Shown in pieces: positions 1 through 7,056 of a DNA stretch of 60,422 nt (positions are counted from its first letter, which is position 1; each line of letters begins with the position of its first letter). A program made the translations under genes and the position numbers. Origin of the DNA: a virus; the IMG/VR virus record IMGVR_UViG_3300046517_000933, positions 1 through 60,422 of that record, one strand, 5' to 3'. The notes under the pieces are model-generated. The model did no database searches. It was not told the origin of the DNA and saw only the letters and a program-made list of their open reading frames with translations.

Positions 1-267
1 CACGCTGAACAACTGCCCGTAGGGAGTCGCAGTGACTTGGAAGTTCGGCCCCGGAATCGGCAGGTCAGGTACGAACTGCTGGCCTTCCGGCTTGTACGGC
101 TGCTGCCCCATGCCCGAAATCTTCGATGAGATATACGGGTTGGTCTCCATGTCCACGCTCTTGATCCAGCGCGGCCAAAGACGGGGATACTCTTTGCCCA
201 CATTGACCAAATAAGTCTGAAACTTGGTCGAGAGCAGGTCGCTAAAGGCTGAAGTTACGGCCGGCAT
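1..267 (-). CDS. Major capsid protein, N-terminal part (cut by window start)
   Basis: The first 89 codons of the gene that is complete at 48733-49635. The ATG lies at 267-265. The visible part matches the complete copy almost residue for residue, with Ser instead of Gly after the DLL near residue 13. The rest runs off the left edge of the window. If the genome is circular, this is the second allele of the same gene rather than an extra capsid gene. Confidence 0.85.
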   Translation of the reverse strand, partial: MPAVTSAFSDLLSTKFQTYLVNVGKEYPRLWPRWIKSVDMETNPYISSKISGMGQQPYKPEGQQFVPDLPIPGPNFQVTATPYGQLFSV

Positions 268-277
268 CTAGTTCTCC

Positions 278-772
278 TTAACTGTAAATGGTCTGGCTCG
301 TCAGGATGCGAACCTGTACGCGGCCGTTGACTAAGCTCTTTTGATCGGGGTCGTAGCCCATGAGCTGAAAGACCGGATTGCCGGTTCCCGTGCCCATGTA
401 GTAGTTGCCGCTCGTGCTATCGAGCAGAAGCTGATAACTGGTGCCGATGGTGAAATCGGAGGGCTTGCCGGTGCCGAGCGCGGCGGTTCCGGAGGTCGTG
501 GTCGTATCCACGCTCACCTCGAACAGCACTTCCTGAAACGGGAGAACTACCGGAGCATCGGCAGCGGTTACGCCGGTCGCCTTGGCGAGCGCGACACCTG
601 CGATGGTCGGCGCCGTAACCGAGCTAATGATCGCCATTCCGCCAGACGAGAATTTCAATAGCGCCCCGACGACATAAGTCTGGCTTGCCGCCTCGGCATA
701 GTGGTAGGTGAAAGCATCCGACCAGCCACCCGGAGTCGGCCCCTGCGCAATCGGCTGAATGTTCGACGCCAT
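278..772 (-). CDS. Putative head decoration or stabilisation protein
   Basis: A 164-residue protein rich in Ala, Gly, Thr and Val with alternating beta-type hydrophobicity and few charges. It has a central stretch of small residues (SVTAPTIAGVALAKATGV) and ends in a beta-rich LMGYDPDQ...VQVRIL segment. It lies directly upstream of the capsid gene and overlaps the preceding gene by one base. Small beta-rich proteins beside the capsid gene are usually decoration proteins, so the role is inferred from position and composition. The allele at 49646-50140 differs by a few residues (for example A/G and N/K-type changes) while the C terminus is nearly unchanged. Confidence 0.5.
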   Translation of the reverse strand: MASNIQPIAQGPTPGGWSDAFTYHYAEAASQTYVVGALLKFSSGGMAIISSVTAPTIAGVALAKATGVTAADAPVVLPFQEVLFEVSVDTTTTSGTAALGTGKPSDFTIGTSYQLLLDSTSGNYYMGTGTGNPVFQLMGYDPDQKSLVNGRVQVRILTSQTIYS

Positions 773-1503
773 TAGCGAAATCTCCTTGCATCAAATCCCG
801 GTTGAAGCGTCTGCCCGTCTGGCCCACGCATCGAGCCGCGGCGCATATCGCCTTCCGTGAAATTCGTTCGATTAGGTTGATAACTGAATGTTTCGGCTTG
901 AAGGGGTCCGGCGCCACGAGCGACACGAGGGTCCGCGTCGTTCAGGGTGTGCATCGTATTCGCCATGCCCGCGCGGCCAAGGCGCTCACTGGCATAGACG
1001 ACCGATTGTTCCTCGACCGCCATCTGGTTGTTGAGCTTGCGGCGGTCGGCATCTTCCATCGTTCGCCGCGCTTCTTCGGTCTGCTCGAACAGGACGGTAT
1101 CGCCAACACCGCGAAGGCTGGTCGGCCCCGCGCTGTCGTTGCCGATTAGATTCGCCGCGACCGGATTATCTTTGCCCTGCACCGGCTTAAATCCCAGACG
1201 CTTCGCGGTCGCGTGCATCTGGCGGATATTGGCCTTCGCGTTATCGGGATAGCCATCGGCCACCGTCAGGAAGACGTAATTCTTGTCGTCCTCGCGGTTC
1301 TCGATGGGAATGAATCCCGCCGCATCGAGTTGGCCCAAAATCTCATTGTCTCGTCGCGCCATCTTGGCCGCATCGATTGGTTCGATGCCGTCGCGCGCCT
1401 GCCGCGTCTCGATCTCTTCCTGCAATTCGTCTGCGACCCGGCGCTCCGCTTCGTCGCGCTCGTGGCCCGCAGGCAAATCCATTGGCTTTTCGCCTTTCGG
1501 CAT
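772..1503 (-). CDS. Conserved head-module protein, unknown function
   Basis: A 243-residue hydrophilic protein. The start is the ATG in the TAATG overlap with the scaffold-like gene, giving an N terminus MPKGEKPMDLPAG. A TTG nine bases upstream would add three residues but is a CTG in the second copy. Residues 15-55 are charged and helical. The middle contains GFIPIENRE and a NAKANIRQMHATAKRLGFKP segment that resembles a short helical DNA- or protein-binding element. The C terminus is Arg- and Gly-rich and ends DARRFR. It is conserved at 50140-50871. Its place between scaffold and capsid suggests a head assembly role, but no family was recognised. Confidence 0.7.
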   Translation of the reverse strand: MPKGEKPMDLPAGHERDEAERRVADELQEEIETRQARDGIEPIDAAKMARRDNEILGQLDAAGFIPIENREDDKNYVFLTVADGYPDNAKANIRQMHATAKRLGFKPVQGKDNPVAANLIGNDSAGPTSLRGVGDTVLFEQTEEARRTMEDADRRKLNNQMAVEEQSVVYASERLGRAGMANTMHTLNDADPRVARGAGPLQAETFSYQPNRTNFTEGDMRRGSMRGPDGQTLQPGFDARRFR

Positions 1504-2384
1504 TAAACCCAACTCCCCTTGTTTTTATCGGCACGTTGGCCTTGGCGGCCCTGTTCATCAGTCCAGTCGCGGTCGAGGCCGAGGCTTCCGTTGGTCTCGT
1601 CTTCCAGCACTTCCATCTGCTTGCGCACGGCAACGAACTCTTTCAAGCCGCCGTTGAACTGGAGTTTGCGCAATTCTTCATCATCGCTGCGTCCGCCGAC
1701 GGCGCGCTGCTTGACGCGAAATTCCTTCTTCCAGTCGCCGCCGAGCACCTGAGCCAAGTTCTCGGGCTCTTTCTCGGTCTCCTCGATCTCGCTGCGGCCA
1801 CCGCTTGGGATGAGCGCCGGGTCGGGTTCGCGCGACTTCCTAATAGCTTCTTCGCGGTCGGCCGCCTGAATGTCTGAGATGTTCTCGCCGACAACGAGGT
1901 CGTGCGCAGCCTTCCAGTGCTCGGGAGTCAGTATTGCGCTAGGGTTGTTATCCCTGAATGTCGCCATTCTTTCGTCGATGAGCTTTTTATATTTGCCGGA
2001 ATAGTAGGGAAGTCGGTCCGCCGATAATTGCGCGATTGAGCCAATTGCCGCGCCGCCCGCTTGCGTGATACGCGAGATTTCCTGTTCGTTGCGCTGACGG
2101 TCGGCCGCGCGTTGCTGCTTGAGCAGCCGTGTAACTTCTTTCGTGTCGTTCGCCGCCATCGCTTCCGCAATCGATTCCTCGCTGACGTCGGCGATTGCCG
2201 CCGCGCGAGGTGCGGGCGCCTGAACTTCCCGACGAATCGACCCGCCGCTGATTTGGTCAGCGAACGGTTTCATCAATTCGGGTAACGCTGTTTTGAGACC
2301 TGCGGTGACCGATGCGGAGACTAGACCGGCGAGCTTTTCGTCCTGTGCGTTCTGTGCCGTATCGTTAGGCTTTTCGTCGGGCAT
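1503..2384 (-). CDS. Putative scaffold protein
   Basis: A 293-residue, highly charged, mostly helical protein with little predicted hydrophobic core. Residues about 75-115 are rich in Glu, Arg, Lys and Gln (a KQQRAADRQR segment). The tail is acidic then Gly-rich (EDETNGSLGLDRDW). Composition, size and position between portal and capsid are typical of internal scaffolds. The N-terminal 60 and C-terminal 100 residues match the allele at 50871-51752, while residues about 62-160 are clearly more divergent. A promoter ends nine bases before the ATG and no SD is visible, so this mRNA may start almost at the start codon. Confidence 0.6.
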   Translation of the reverse strand: MPDEKPNDTAQNAQDEKLAGLVSASVTAGLKTALPELMKPFADQISGGSIRREVQAPAPRAAAIADVSEESIAEAMAANDTKEVTRLLKQQRAADRQRNEQEISRITQAGGAAIGSIAQLSADRLPYYSGKYKKLIDERMATFRDNNPSAILTPEHWKAAHDLVVGENISDIQAADREEAIRKSREPDPALIPSGGRSEIEETEKEPENLAQVLGGDWKKEFRVKQRAVGGRSDDEELRKLQFNGGLKEFVAVRKQMEVLEDETNGSLGLDRDWTDEQGRQGQRADKNKGSWV

Positions 2385-2393
2385 AGTTAATGC

Positions 2394-2421
2394 CTTATAT
2401 CGAACAGCGTTCTACTGTCAA
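2394..2421 (-). promoter_or_regulatory. Sigma70-like promoter of the scaffold-capsid operon
   Basis: On the minus strand, TTGACA (2416-2421) and TATAAG (2394-2399) are separated by 16 bases. The scaffold ATG (2384-2382) begins nine bases past the -10 box. The -35 to -10 sequence closely resembles the promoter at 5555-5582, and it is preserved unchanged at 51762-51789 even though the flanking small gene diverges. That conservation supports function. Confidence 0.75.
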
Positions 2422-2427
2422 GCACCG

Positions 2428-2637
2428 TCACTTTGTCTTGACCTGCTGAGCGATGGTATCGGCCAGTTTGCGCAGCACGGCAGCGGCACCCTGGAGCGCC
2501 AAAATCTCGTCGGGGTTCTTCTCTTTGATGGCGCGTTCCTTGATCGTCTCGCGCTCCTCGTTGAGCCACGCGCGGAGCGAAGTCAGGACGGCCGTGTCTT
2601 CTTTACAGGCGAAAATCAGGCGGTCGGCGGATGCCAT
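2428..2637 (-). CDS. Small helical head-module protein (variable allele)
   Basis: A 69-residue protein whose ATG overlaps the portal stop as TAATG-type coupling. Residues 1-22 (MASADRLIFACKEDTAVL...) are identical to the allele at 51796-52005, but residues 23-60 differ strongly while keeping charged heptad-like spacing (LQGAA in both). The pattern suggests a short coiled coil with a variable face. Function unknown. Its location between portal and scaffold argues for an assembly cofactor. Confidence 0.7.
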   Translation of the reverse strand: MASADRLIFACKEDTAVLTSLRAWLNEERETIKERAIKEKNPDEILALQGAAAVLRKLADTIAQQVKTK

Positions 2638-4502
2638 CAGTGAATCGGCGGCTGGCCTTGCGGCGGGCCACCGGGACCAGCGCCGTTAGGCTGCTGCATC
2701 TGGCTAATCATGCCGTTTAACTGGCCCGGCACCTGCTCCATGCCGAGTTGCTGCATCATCGGCTGAATGTCGTCGAGGTCCACCTGCAGACTTCTTACGT
2801 CGCTAATCTGGTCGAACGTCTTGAGAATCTTGCCGAAGAACTTGTTGATGGCCTTCTCAGCTTGTTTCGCCACCTTGTCGGCGCCCGGGAACGGCGGCTG
2901 CGCGATGAATTGCGCGAGCTGCGTCATCGCCTGGAAGTAAACCGGCCAAATCTGCGTCGCCAGCATGACCATGTTCTGCCGGTCGGACTCGCGATTGACG
3001 CTGACGCTGGAGGCGGTTAGCTGAATATCGAGCGCATCGGTCAATTCGACCTTGCTGTGCTTGAACAGGTCGATTACCAGCCCCGCCTTGTCGTCGCCGA
3101 GGATCTCCTTGAGCTTCTTGACGACATCCTTGTTCCCGGCGCGGACCTGCTCCTGTAGCCGGAAGAGACAGTGCATCACGACCTGCGAACCGAAGTTCCG
3201 CATGTTGTTGAACGGGTGCGTGAAGCGCCGGTTGGCCTGCTGCATCATCGAGAGCATCGAGATGCCTGGCGTGCGGCTCGATGAACGAATCGGGGCGCTG
3301 ATTTGCGTGGTCCCGACACGCTCGCGACCCATCGCCGTGACGACGGACTCGGCCTGAATCGCCGTGCCGTTCACTTCGCCCATGTCCAGAACCTTGATTT
3401 CGCCCTGCGGACCCTCATCGTTGATGAGGTACTTGCCCGGATACGCCGCGGTGGTCTCCTGCATCCCCGTGGACGGACCCTGGTACATCTTCGTGTTGGC
3501 GAGCATCATGTTCCAGATGTGGTTATTGTGAATCTCGGTCACTTCGCGCTCGAACGGGATCATCATTTCGAGTACGCCGAGGCCGAATGCCGTGTGGGCG
3601 CGGTCTTGGTAGCATTCGAGCACGAATGGCCGCGAATCATAGCGGTTATACATGACCTTCAGGATGTTCCCCGAAGTCATGTTCCAGATAACCTCTAAAT
3701 CCTCGTTAATGCCGTCGTCGTCGATGTCGAAAAGGATGAAAGTGTCGCCGATCGTGACTGGCGGCTTGGTATCGAGCTGTCCGCCGCTCACGCCGGCCGT
3801 GCGAAGGCGGTCTGCGCGAATCACGCTCGACGTATCGGGCGCCGCGGCATCATCGACCGTCCAGTTATTGAGGCGAGCGCGCAGATTCAGCTCTTCCCGA
3901 TTCATCCACATCCGCATCGTGGCAAATTCGCAGTCTTGGATGTTCTTGGTCGCGTTGGCCGGGATGATGAAATCCTCGGGCGCAAGACAATGAATCTTCG
4001 GGCCGAATGTCACGACCTCGCGCACGTCGGTCTTACGCACAGTCTTGGTATAGGGGATATAGCCGACCACTATGCCGAGTTGAACTTGGTCGATAAGGCC
4101 TTCCTTGACGCCGGGCTCGAAGTTCCAGAAGCCCGACTCAACGCCATGATTGACCAAATCTTGCACGGCATCGGCGGTATCATCGAACTCGCCCTTACGC
4201 GAACGGATCGTGAGGGGCGGCTTGACCTGAAAGATAAGGTCTTCGGCCTGTGAGATGACCGTATCGCAGGCCATCGCGCCGATTGTGACCTCGATTACCG
4301 GCGCATTCTCGAATGGTAGCCAGCGGGCGTGGTCGGGCGGCGTCCCCTGATACATACGGATCGCCGTGCGGCACATATTCTCCCAGCCGGCGCGGGCTTG
4401 CAGGGCGCTCTTATGCTTGTTCTGGAGGCGTTCCTTGAGGCGGGCACGCTGCTCCATGTTGATTTTGAGCGGCTTGCCTTCTCCTATGCTTATTGTGCGC
4501 AT
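2637..4502 (-). CDS. Portal protein (P22-like)
   Basis: A 621-residue portal that would form the dodecameric DNA gate at one capsid vertex and dock the terminase. The N terminus has a charged helix (residues 14-40) followed by wing-type sequence (GTPPDHARWLPFENAPVIEVTIGAMACDTVI). A central acidic strand pair (DTFILFDIDDDGINEDLEVIWN) precedes the stem and tunnel region (GVLEMMIPFEREVTEIHNN). A long C-terminal helix rich in Gln (MMQQLGMEQVPGQLNGM) forms a barrel-like tail, ending in a Pro-, Gly- and Gln-rich tail. The length and order of elements fit podoviral portals. The second allele at 52005-53870 has the same length with only scattered substitutions. Confidence 0.88.
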   Translation of the reverse strand: MRTISIGEGKPLKINMEQRARLKERLQNKHKSALQARAGWENMCRTAIRMYQGTPPDHARWLPFENAPVIEVTIGAMACDTVISQAEDLIFQVKPPLTIRSRKGEFDDTADAVQDLVNHGVESGFWNFEPGVKEGLIDQVQLGIVVGYIPYTKTVRKTDVREVVTFGPKIHCLAPEDFIIPANATKNIQDCEFATMRMWMNREELNLRARLNNWTVDDAAAPDTSSVIRADRLRTAGVSGGQLDTKPPVTIGDTFILFDIDDDGINEDLEVIWNMTSGNILKVMYNRYDSRPFVLECYQDRAHTAFGLGVLEMMIPFEREVTEIHNNHIWNMMLANTKMYQGPSTGMQETTAAYPGKYLINDEGPQGEIKVLDMGEVNGTAIQAESVVTAMGRERVGTTQISAPIRSSSRTPGISMLSMMQQANRRFTHPFNNMRNFGSQVVMHCLFRLQEQVRAGNKDVVKKLKEILGDDKAGLVIDLFKHSKVELTDALDIQLTASSVSVNRESDRQNMVMLATQIWPVYFQAMTQLAQFIAQPPFPGADKVAKQAEKAINKFFGKILKTFDQISDVRSLQVDLDDIQPMMQQLGMEQVPGQLNGMISQMQQPNGAGPGGPPQGQPPIH

Positions 4503-4504
4503 TT

Positions 4505-4602
4505 TGGCTCGCCCCCGAGGAATCGAACCTCGGCTAGCATCCGGCGACTAACCCGGACCGACAGGAGGGTCACTCCCCGCTCTACCACTGAGCTAGGGAC
4601 GA
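4505..4602 (-). tRNA. tRNA-like gene, isotype uncertain (present only in copy 1)
   Basis: On the minus strand a 7-bp acceptor stem (TCGTCCC with GGGGCGA, one G-T pair) leads into TA, a D arm GCTC-AGTGGTA-GAGC, a T arm CGAGG-TTCGATT-CCTCG, discriminator G and an encoded CCA, 98 nt in all. The middle is unusual: 46 bases separate the D and T stems. One fold gives an imperfect anticodon stem with loop GTGACCC (GAC, valine) and a long variable arm (TCCGG-GTTAGTCG-CCGGA). The same arm could instead be the anticodon arm with an eight-base loop. A functional isotype cannot be assigned, and a decayed or inserted-into tRNA is possible. Confidence 0.6.
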
Positions 4603-4608
4603 GCACTT

Positions 4609-4986
4609 TTAAGTACCCCCGAGAACAGGGATACCTAGCGTGACGTTCGTATCGACGGATGGATTATTGTACGTGACGTTGAGATTTGGCGTGCCCTGCG
4701 CGAGGTTGGCGCCCATGATGAGCACGAAGCCACCCGCATTCATCGGCAGCGGCGTATTTTGGTTGATCGTGAGATTGGCCGGCTGGTCGTTGGTGACGCA
4801 GATGGTCCCCAGCGCCGGCATAATCGCGGCCTGAATCGGATGAAACGTAACCGCATCGCTATCAGGCGTTGCGATGATGGTCGAATTGGTCAGCGCTTCA
4901 CCGACGATGTAGCGCCGCACAATCGGCATATCCGGCAGTGGGATGCCGTCTAGCTCGAAACTGACGGTCATACGTAGTTCGGGCAT
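4609..4986 (-). CDS. Small beta-rich structural protein
   Basis: A 125-residue, mostly beta protein with Asn-rich strands (QPANLTINQNTPLP) and a Gly-rich hydrophobic strand (GGFVLIMGANLAQG). No Cys pairs stand out, and there is no signal peptide. It sits upstream of the portal in the same operon and follows the 109-residue gene with no gap. In copy 2 its stop lies two bases from the portal start; in copy 1 the tRNA-like sequence separates them. Probably a head or neck component. No family recognised. Confidence 0.65.
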   Translation of the reverse strand: MPELRMTVSFELDGIPLPDMPIVRRYIVGEALTNSTIIATPDSDAVTFHPIQAAIMPALGTICVTNDQPANLTINQNTPLPMNAGGFVLIMGANLAQGTPNLNVTYNNPSVDTNVTLGIPVLGGT

Positions 4987-5316
4987 TTAGACCAAATCGA
5001 TGAGCAATTCCGCGCCAATGTCGAATTGGGTAACGACAATCGGGCCTGACCATTGAGTAGTCGGGCGTTGTTCAGTCGGAGCCGAGTCCGCACCTTGCCA
5101 AACCTGTTGGTACACATCGACTGCGGTGCCGCCGACGGGCTGACTCTGGATGATGACCTTGCCGTCGCCAATGCCAGTGCTGTCTGTAACGACTACGATG
5201 CGCTTCGGGATGAGGTCGTAGGTGCAGAGCGTATACGGCAGGGTATTCAGCGAAGACGCCGCATAGGTCAGCGTCCACGTCCGCCCGTTCGTGACGACGG
5301 TAACTCCAGCGGCCAT
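4987..5316 (-). CDS. Small beta-rich structural protein
   Basis: A 109-residue protein with Thr- and Val-rich strands (VTVVTNGRTWTLTYAASS) and a hydrophobic IVVTQFDIGAELLIDLV C terminus. It directly follows the 65-residue gene upstream and abuts the next gene without spacing. The divergence between alleles is concentrated at residues 40-60 (RIVVVTDSTG here, RIVLVVGAGG in the other). Position at the start of the head operon suggests a virion or assembly component; no family recognised. Confidence 0.65.
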   Translation of the reverse strand: MAAGVTVVTNGRTWTLTYAASSLNTLPYTLCTYDLIPKRIVVVTDSTGIGDGKVIIQSQPVGGTAVDVYQQVWQGADSAPTEQRPTTQWSGPIVVTQFDIGAELLIDLV

Positions 5317-5514
5317 TTAGAAACTCGGCTTGGGCATCCGCGAGGGGTTCTTCTGCATCGAACCGGAGCCAAACCCCTTTTTATTGCCGGGGCCGAAGCC
5401 GTCGATGCCGACGCCGGAGCCTTTCTTGCCGCTGGCGCGGTCGCCGTCGCGTAGATTCTGCTCACCCGACCGAATACGTGCGATTTCTTCTGGACCGTTT
5501 GAACCGCGAGGCAT
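5317..5514 (-). CDS. Small Gly/Lys-rich head-operon protein
   Basis: A 65-residue basic, Gly-rich, probably disordered protein (MPRGSNGPEEIARIRSG..., then GKKGSGVGIDGFGPGNKKG). A longer reading frame starts at 5568, but that ATG lies between the -35 and -10 boxes of the promoter. The ATG at 5514 has GGAG ten bases upstream and follows the expected transcription start by about 34 bases, so it is preferred. First gene of the portal operon. Function unknown. Confidence 0.6.
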   Translation of the reverse strand: MPRGSNGPEEIARIRSGEQNLRDGDRASGKKGSGVGIDGFGPGNKKGFGSGSMQKNPSRMPKPSF

Positions 5515-5526
5515 AATCGTTACTCC

Positions 5527-5576
5527 GTAGCACTCGAACAGCGTTTGATTTAGCCATATATCAAACATCGTGCTAC
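5527..5576. promoter_or_regulatory. Interrupted inverted repeat around the head-operon promoter
   Basis: GTAGCAC (5527-5533) pairs with GTGCTAC (5570-5576), and inside it GTTTGAT pairs with ATCAAAC. The two nested arms flank the -10 box and probable start of the minus-strand promoter and lie just before the plus-strand ATP-grasp gene. A dyad of this size in a divergent promoter region is a plausible operator. Seen identically in copy 2. Confidence 0.55.
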
Positions 5577-5582
5577 TGTCAA
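5555..5582 (-). promoter_or_regulatory. Sigma70-like promoter of the portal operon
   Basis: TTGACA (5577-5582) and TATATG (5555-5560) on the minus strand, 16 bases apart. It shares most of its spacer with the scaffold promoter at 2394-2421 (both read CTACTGTCAA next to the -35 on the plus strand). Transcription would start near 5548. The duplicate is at 54817-54844. Confidence 0.75.
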
Positions 5583-5586
5583 ATTC

Positions 5587-6816
5587 ATGCCATCAGCCCT
5601 GGTAATTGATTCCGGCCTGTTTCCGGATGTGGCGCGCCATCTGAGCAAGGCCTACGACGTGCGCTACTTCTCCAGTTGGACGAATGCCTTCCCGCGCTCA
5701 CAGGAGCAGGCGGTCGGCGTCGGGATACCCGGCATCGAGCGGGTCAACGAGCCGCTTCGCGAGATGATCACCAAGCCGCCCGACCTCGTGGTGGTGCCGG
5801 ACCTCTACCTGAACGATTATGAGATGGCCGCGCGCAATCTAGGCATCCCAATCATCGGCGCGAGCGATGCTAACCAGCTCGAAACTGACCGCTGGAAGCT
5901 CAAGGAATTTCTCGTTGAACACGACCTGGATGTCATCAGAACGGTCGAAATCCAAGGCATCGATCACGTCAAGGATTACGTCGAAGAACACCCTGAAACC
6001 TACGTCAAGGTGAGCGTGTTCCGCGGCGATATGGAAACCCGCAAGGCGCAGGACTGGCTCACCGAATACAACCATCTCAAGAATCGCCTCGGGCCGTTGG
6101 GCGACAAGGTTCGCTTCGTGGTCGAGGATGCCATTCCAGACGCCCTCGAAATCGGTATCGATTGCTGGTGGTGCGATGATCGGATGGTCGAGCCGTTCGT
6201 GGTCGGTGCCGAGACTAAAGACGCCCGCTACTGGGGCTATGTTTGCGACAGCGTAAAGAAGCTGCCGAAGGAAACCCAACGCATTATTAAGGCCTTGGGC
6301 GAGTATTTCAGCGAGCACGACTATCGCGGGTTTTTCTCCAACGAGATGCGAATCCTGCCGAACGGGCAGACGTTCTTTACCGATGCGACCTGCCGCGTGC
6401 CGTCGCCCCCGGGGGGCGTGATGATGGCGGCGTGTAAAAATTACCCGACGTTAATGTCCGAACTTTCCAAGGGGGTTTCCGTCGCCCCCGAGTTCGCCGG
6501 CGAATGGCTATTCGAGTCGGTATTCAAGTCCGAGTGGGTGCTGAAGCATTATTTGCAGGTCGATGTACCCAATCTAGACGGCTACACCTTCCACAATTAC
6601 TGCATGATCGACGGCAAGGTCTGGATTATCCCACACGAATCAGAGATGGCCGAATTTGGCTCGGCGCTCGGCTGGGGTGGACTAAAAGAAGGGTTCGATA
6701 TGGCGACTGAGAATTGCGAGGCCGCTCACGCGAATCGGTTGGACTGCGATAAGGGGACGCTCGAAGATATTGAGGACGAAATCAAGGAAGCGGCGAAGCT
6801 GGGGTTTGTGCCCTAG
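5587..6816 (+). CDS. ATP-grasp ligase-like protein (PurD-type fold)
   Basis: A 409-residue protein with ATP-grasp features and the only plus-strand gene inside the late region. Residues 91-110 (GASDANQLETDRWKLKEFLV) resemble the start of the ATP-grasp domain in PurD and D-Ala-D-Ala ligases. K141 in YVKVSVFRGD may contact ATP. E180 and the DALEIGID segment, then FFSNEMRILPNG (249-260) and DATCRVPSPPGG (266-277), match the metal- and phosphate-binding end of the fold. Such enzymes join a carboxylate to an amine via an acyl phosphate; the substrates here are unknown. There is no SD before the ATG. The sequence is identical in both copies. Probably an accessory gene (moron). Confidence 0.72.
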   Translation: MPSALVIDSGLFPDVARHLSKAYDVRYFSSWTNAFPRSQEQAVGVGIPGIERVNEPLREMITKPPDLVVVPDLYLNDYEMAARNLGIPIIGASDANQLETDRWKLKEFLVEHDLDVIRTVEIQGIDHVKDYVEEHPETYVKVSVFRGDMETRKAQDWLTEYNHLKNRLGPLGDKVRFVVEDAIPDALEIGIDCWWCDDRMVEPFVVGAETKDARYWGYVCDSVKKLPKETQRIIKALGEYFSEHDYRGFFSNEMRILPNGQTFFTDATCRVPSPPGGVMMAACKNYPTLMSELSKGVSVAPEFAGEWLFESVFKSEWVLKHYLQVDVPNLDGYTFHNYCMIDGKVWIIPHESEMAEFGSALGWGGLKEGFDMATENCEAAHANRLDCDKGTLEDIEDEIKEAAKLGFVP

Positions 6817-6843
6817 CCGATGTCGTCACTCCCGAAATCTTCT

Positions 6844-7056
6844 TCACCCCACAGAACCTTTAACATAATGAGAATGGTCACGTCGTGGTCTCTTGCATCG
6901 GTAATAGATAAGTCTTTCGCTCTCGGGCGTCAGTGCGATATTCAGGATAGTCTCCAGGCGGTTAATAGCAAGGTGCTGCTCGCCACGATTCAGGCAGATG
7001 ATGCCCGGCTCGATGGAGATGGCTAGCGCCAGAATTTCAGGGGTTAGCTGGAGCAT
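6844..7056 (-). CDS. Small protein after the ejection-protein operon, unknown
   Basis: A 70-residue frame that overlaps the end of the 759-residue ejection protein gene by 20 bases, with AGGG upstream of the ATG. It has a hydrophobic N-terminal half (LTPEILALAISIEPGIICL) and a basic C terminus with Cys and His (YYRCKRPRRDHSHY). It is the last gene of the minus-strand tail and ejection block and converges on the ATP-grasp gene. It could be a chance frame; no family recognised. Confidence 0.45.
   Translation of the reverse strand: MLQLTPEILALAISIEPGIICLNRGEQHLAINRLETILNIALTPESERLIYYRCKRPRRDHSHYVKGSVG

Noticed and set aside
4490-4620. A prophage attachment site at the tRNA-like element
   Set aside because: The element is a full insertion between two phage genes in one allele, with no integrase nearby and no flanking core repeats seen.
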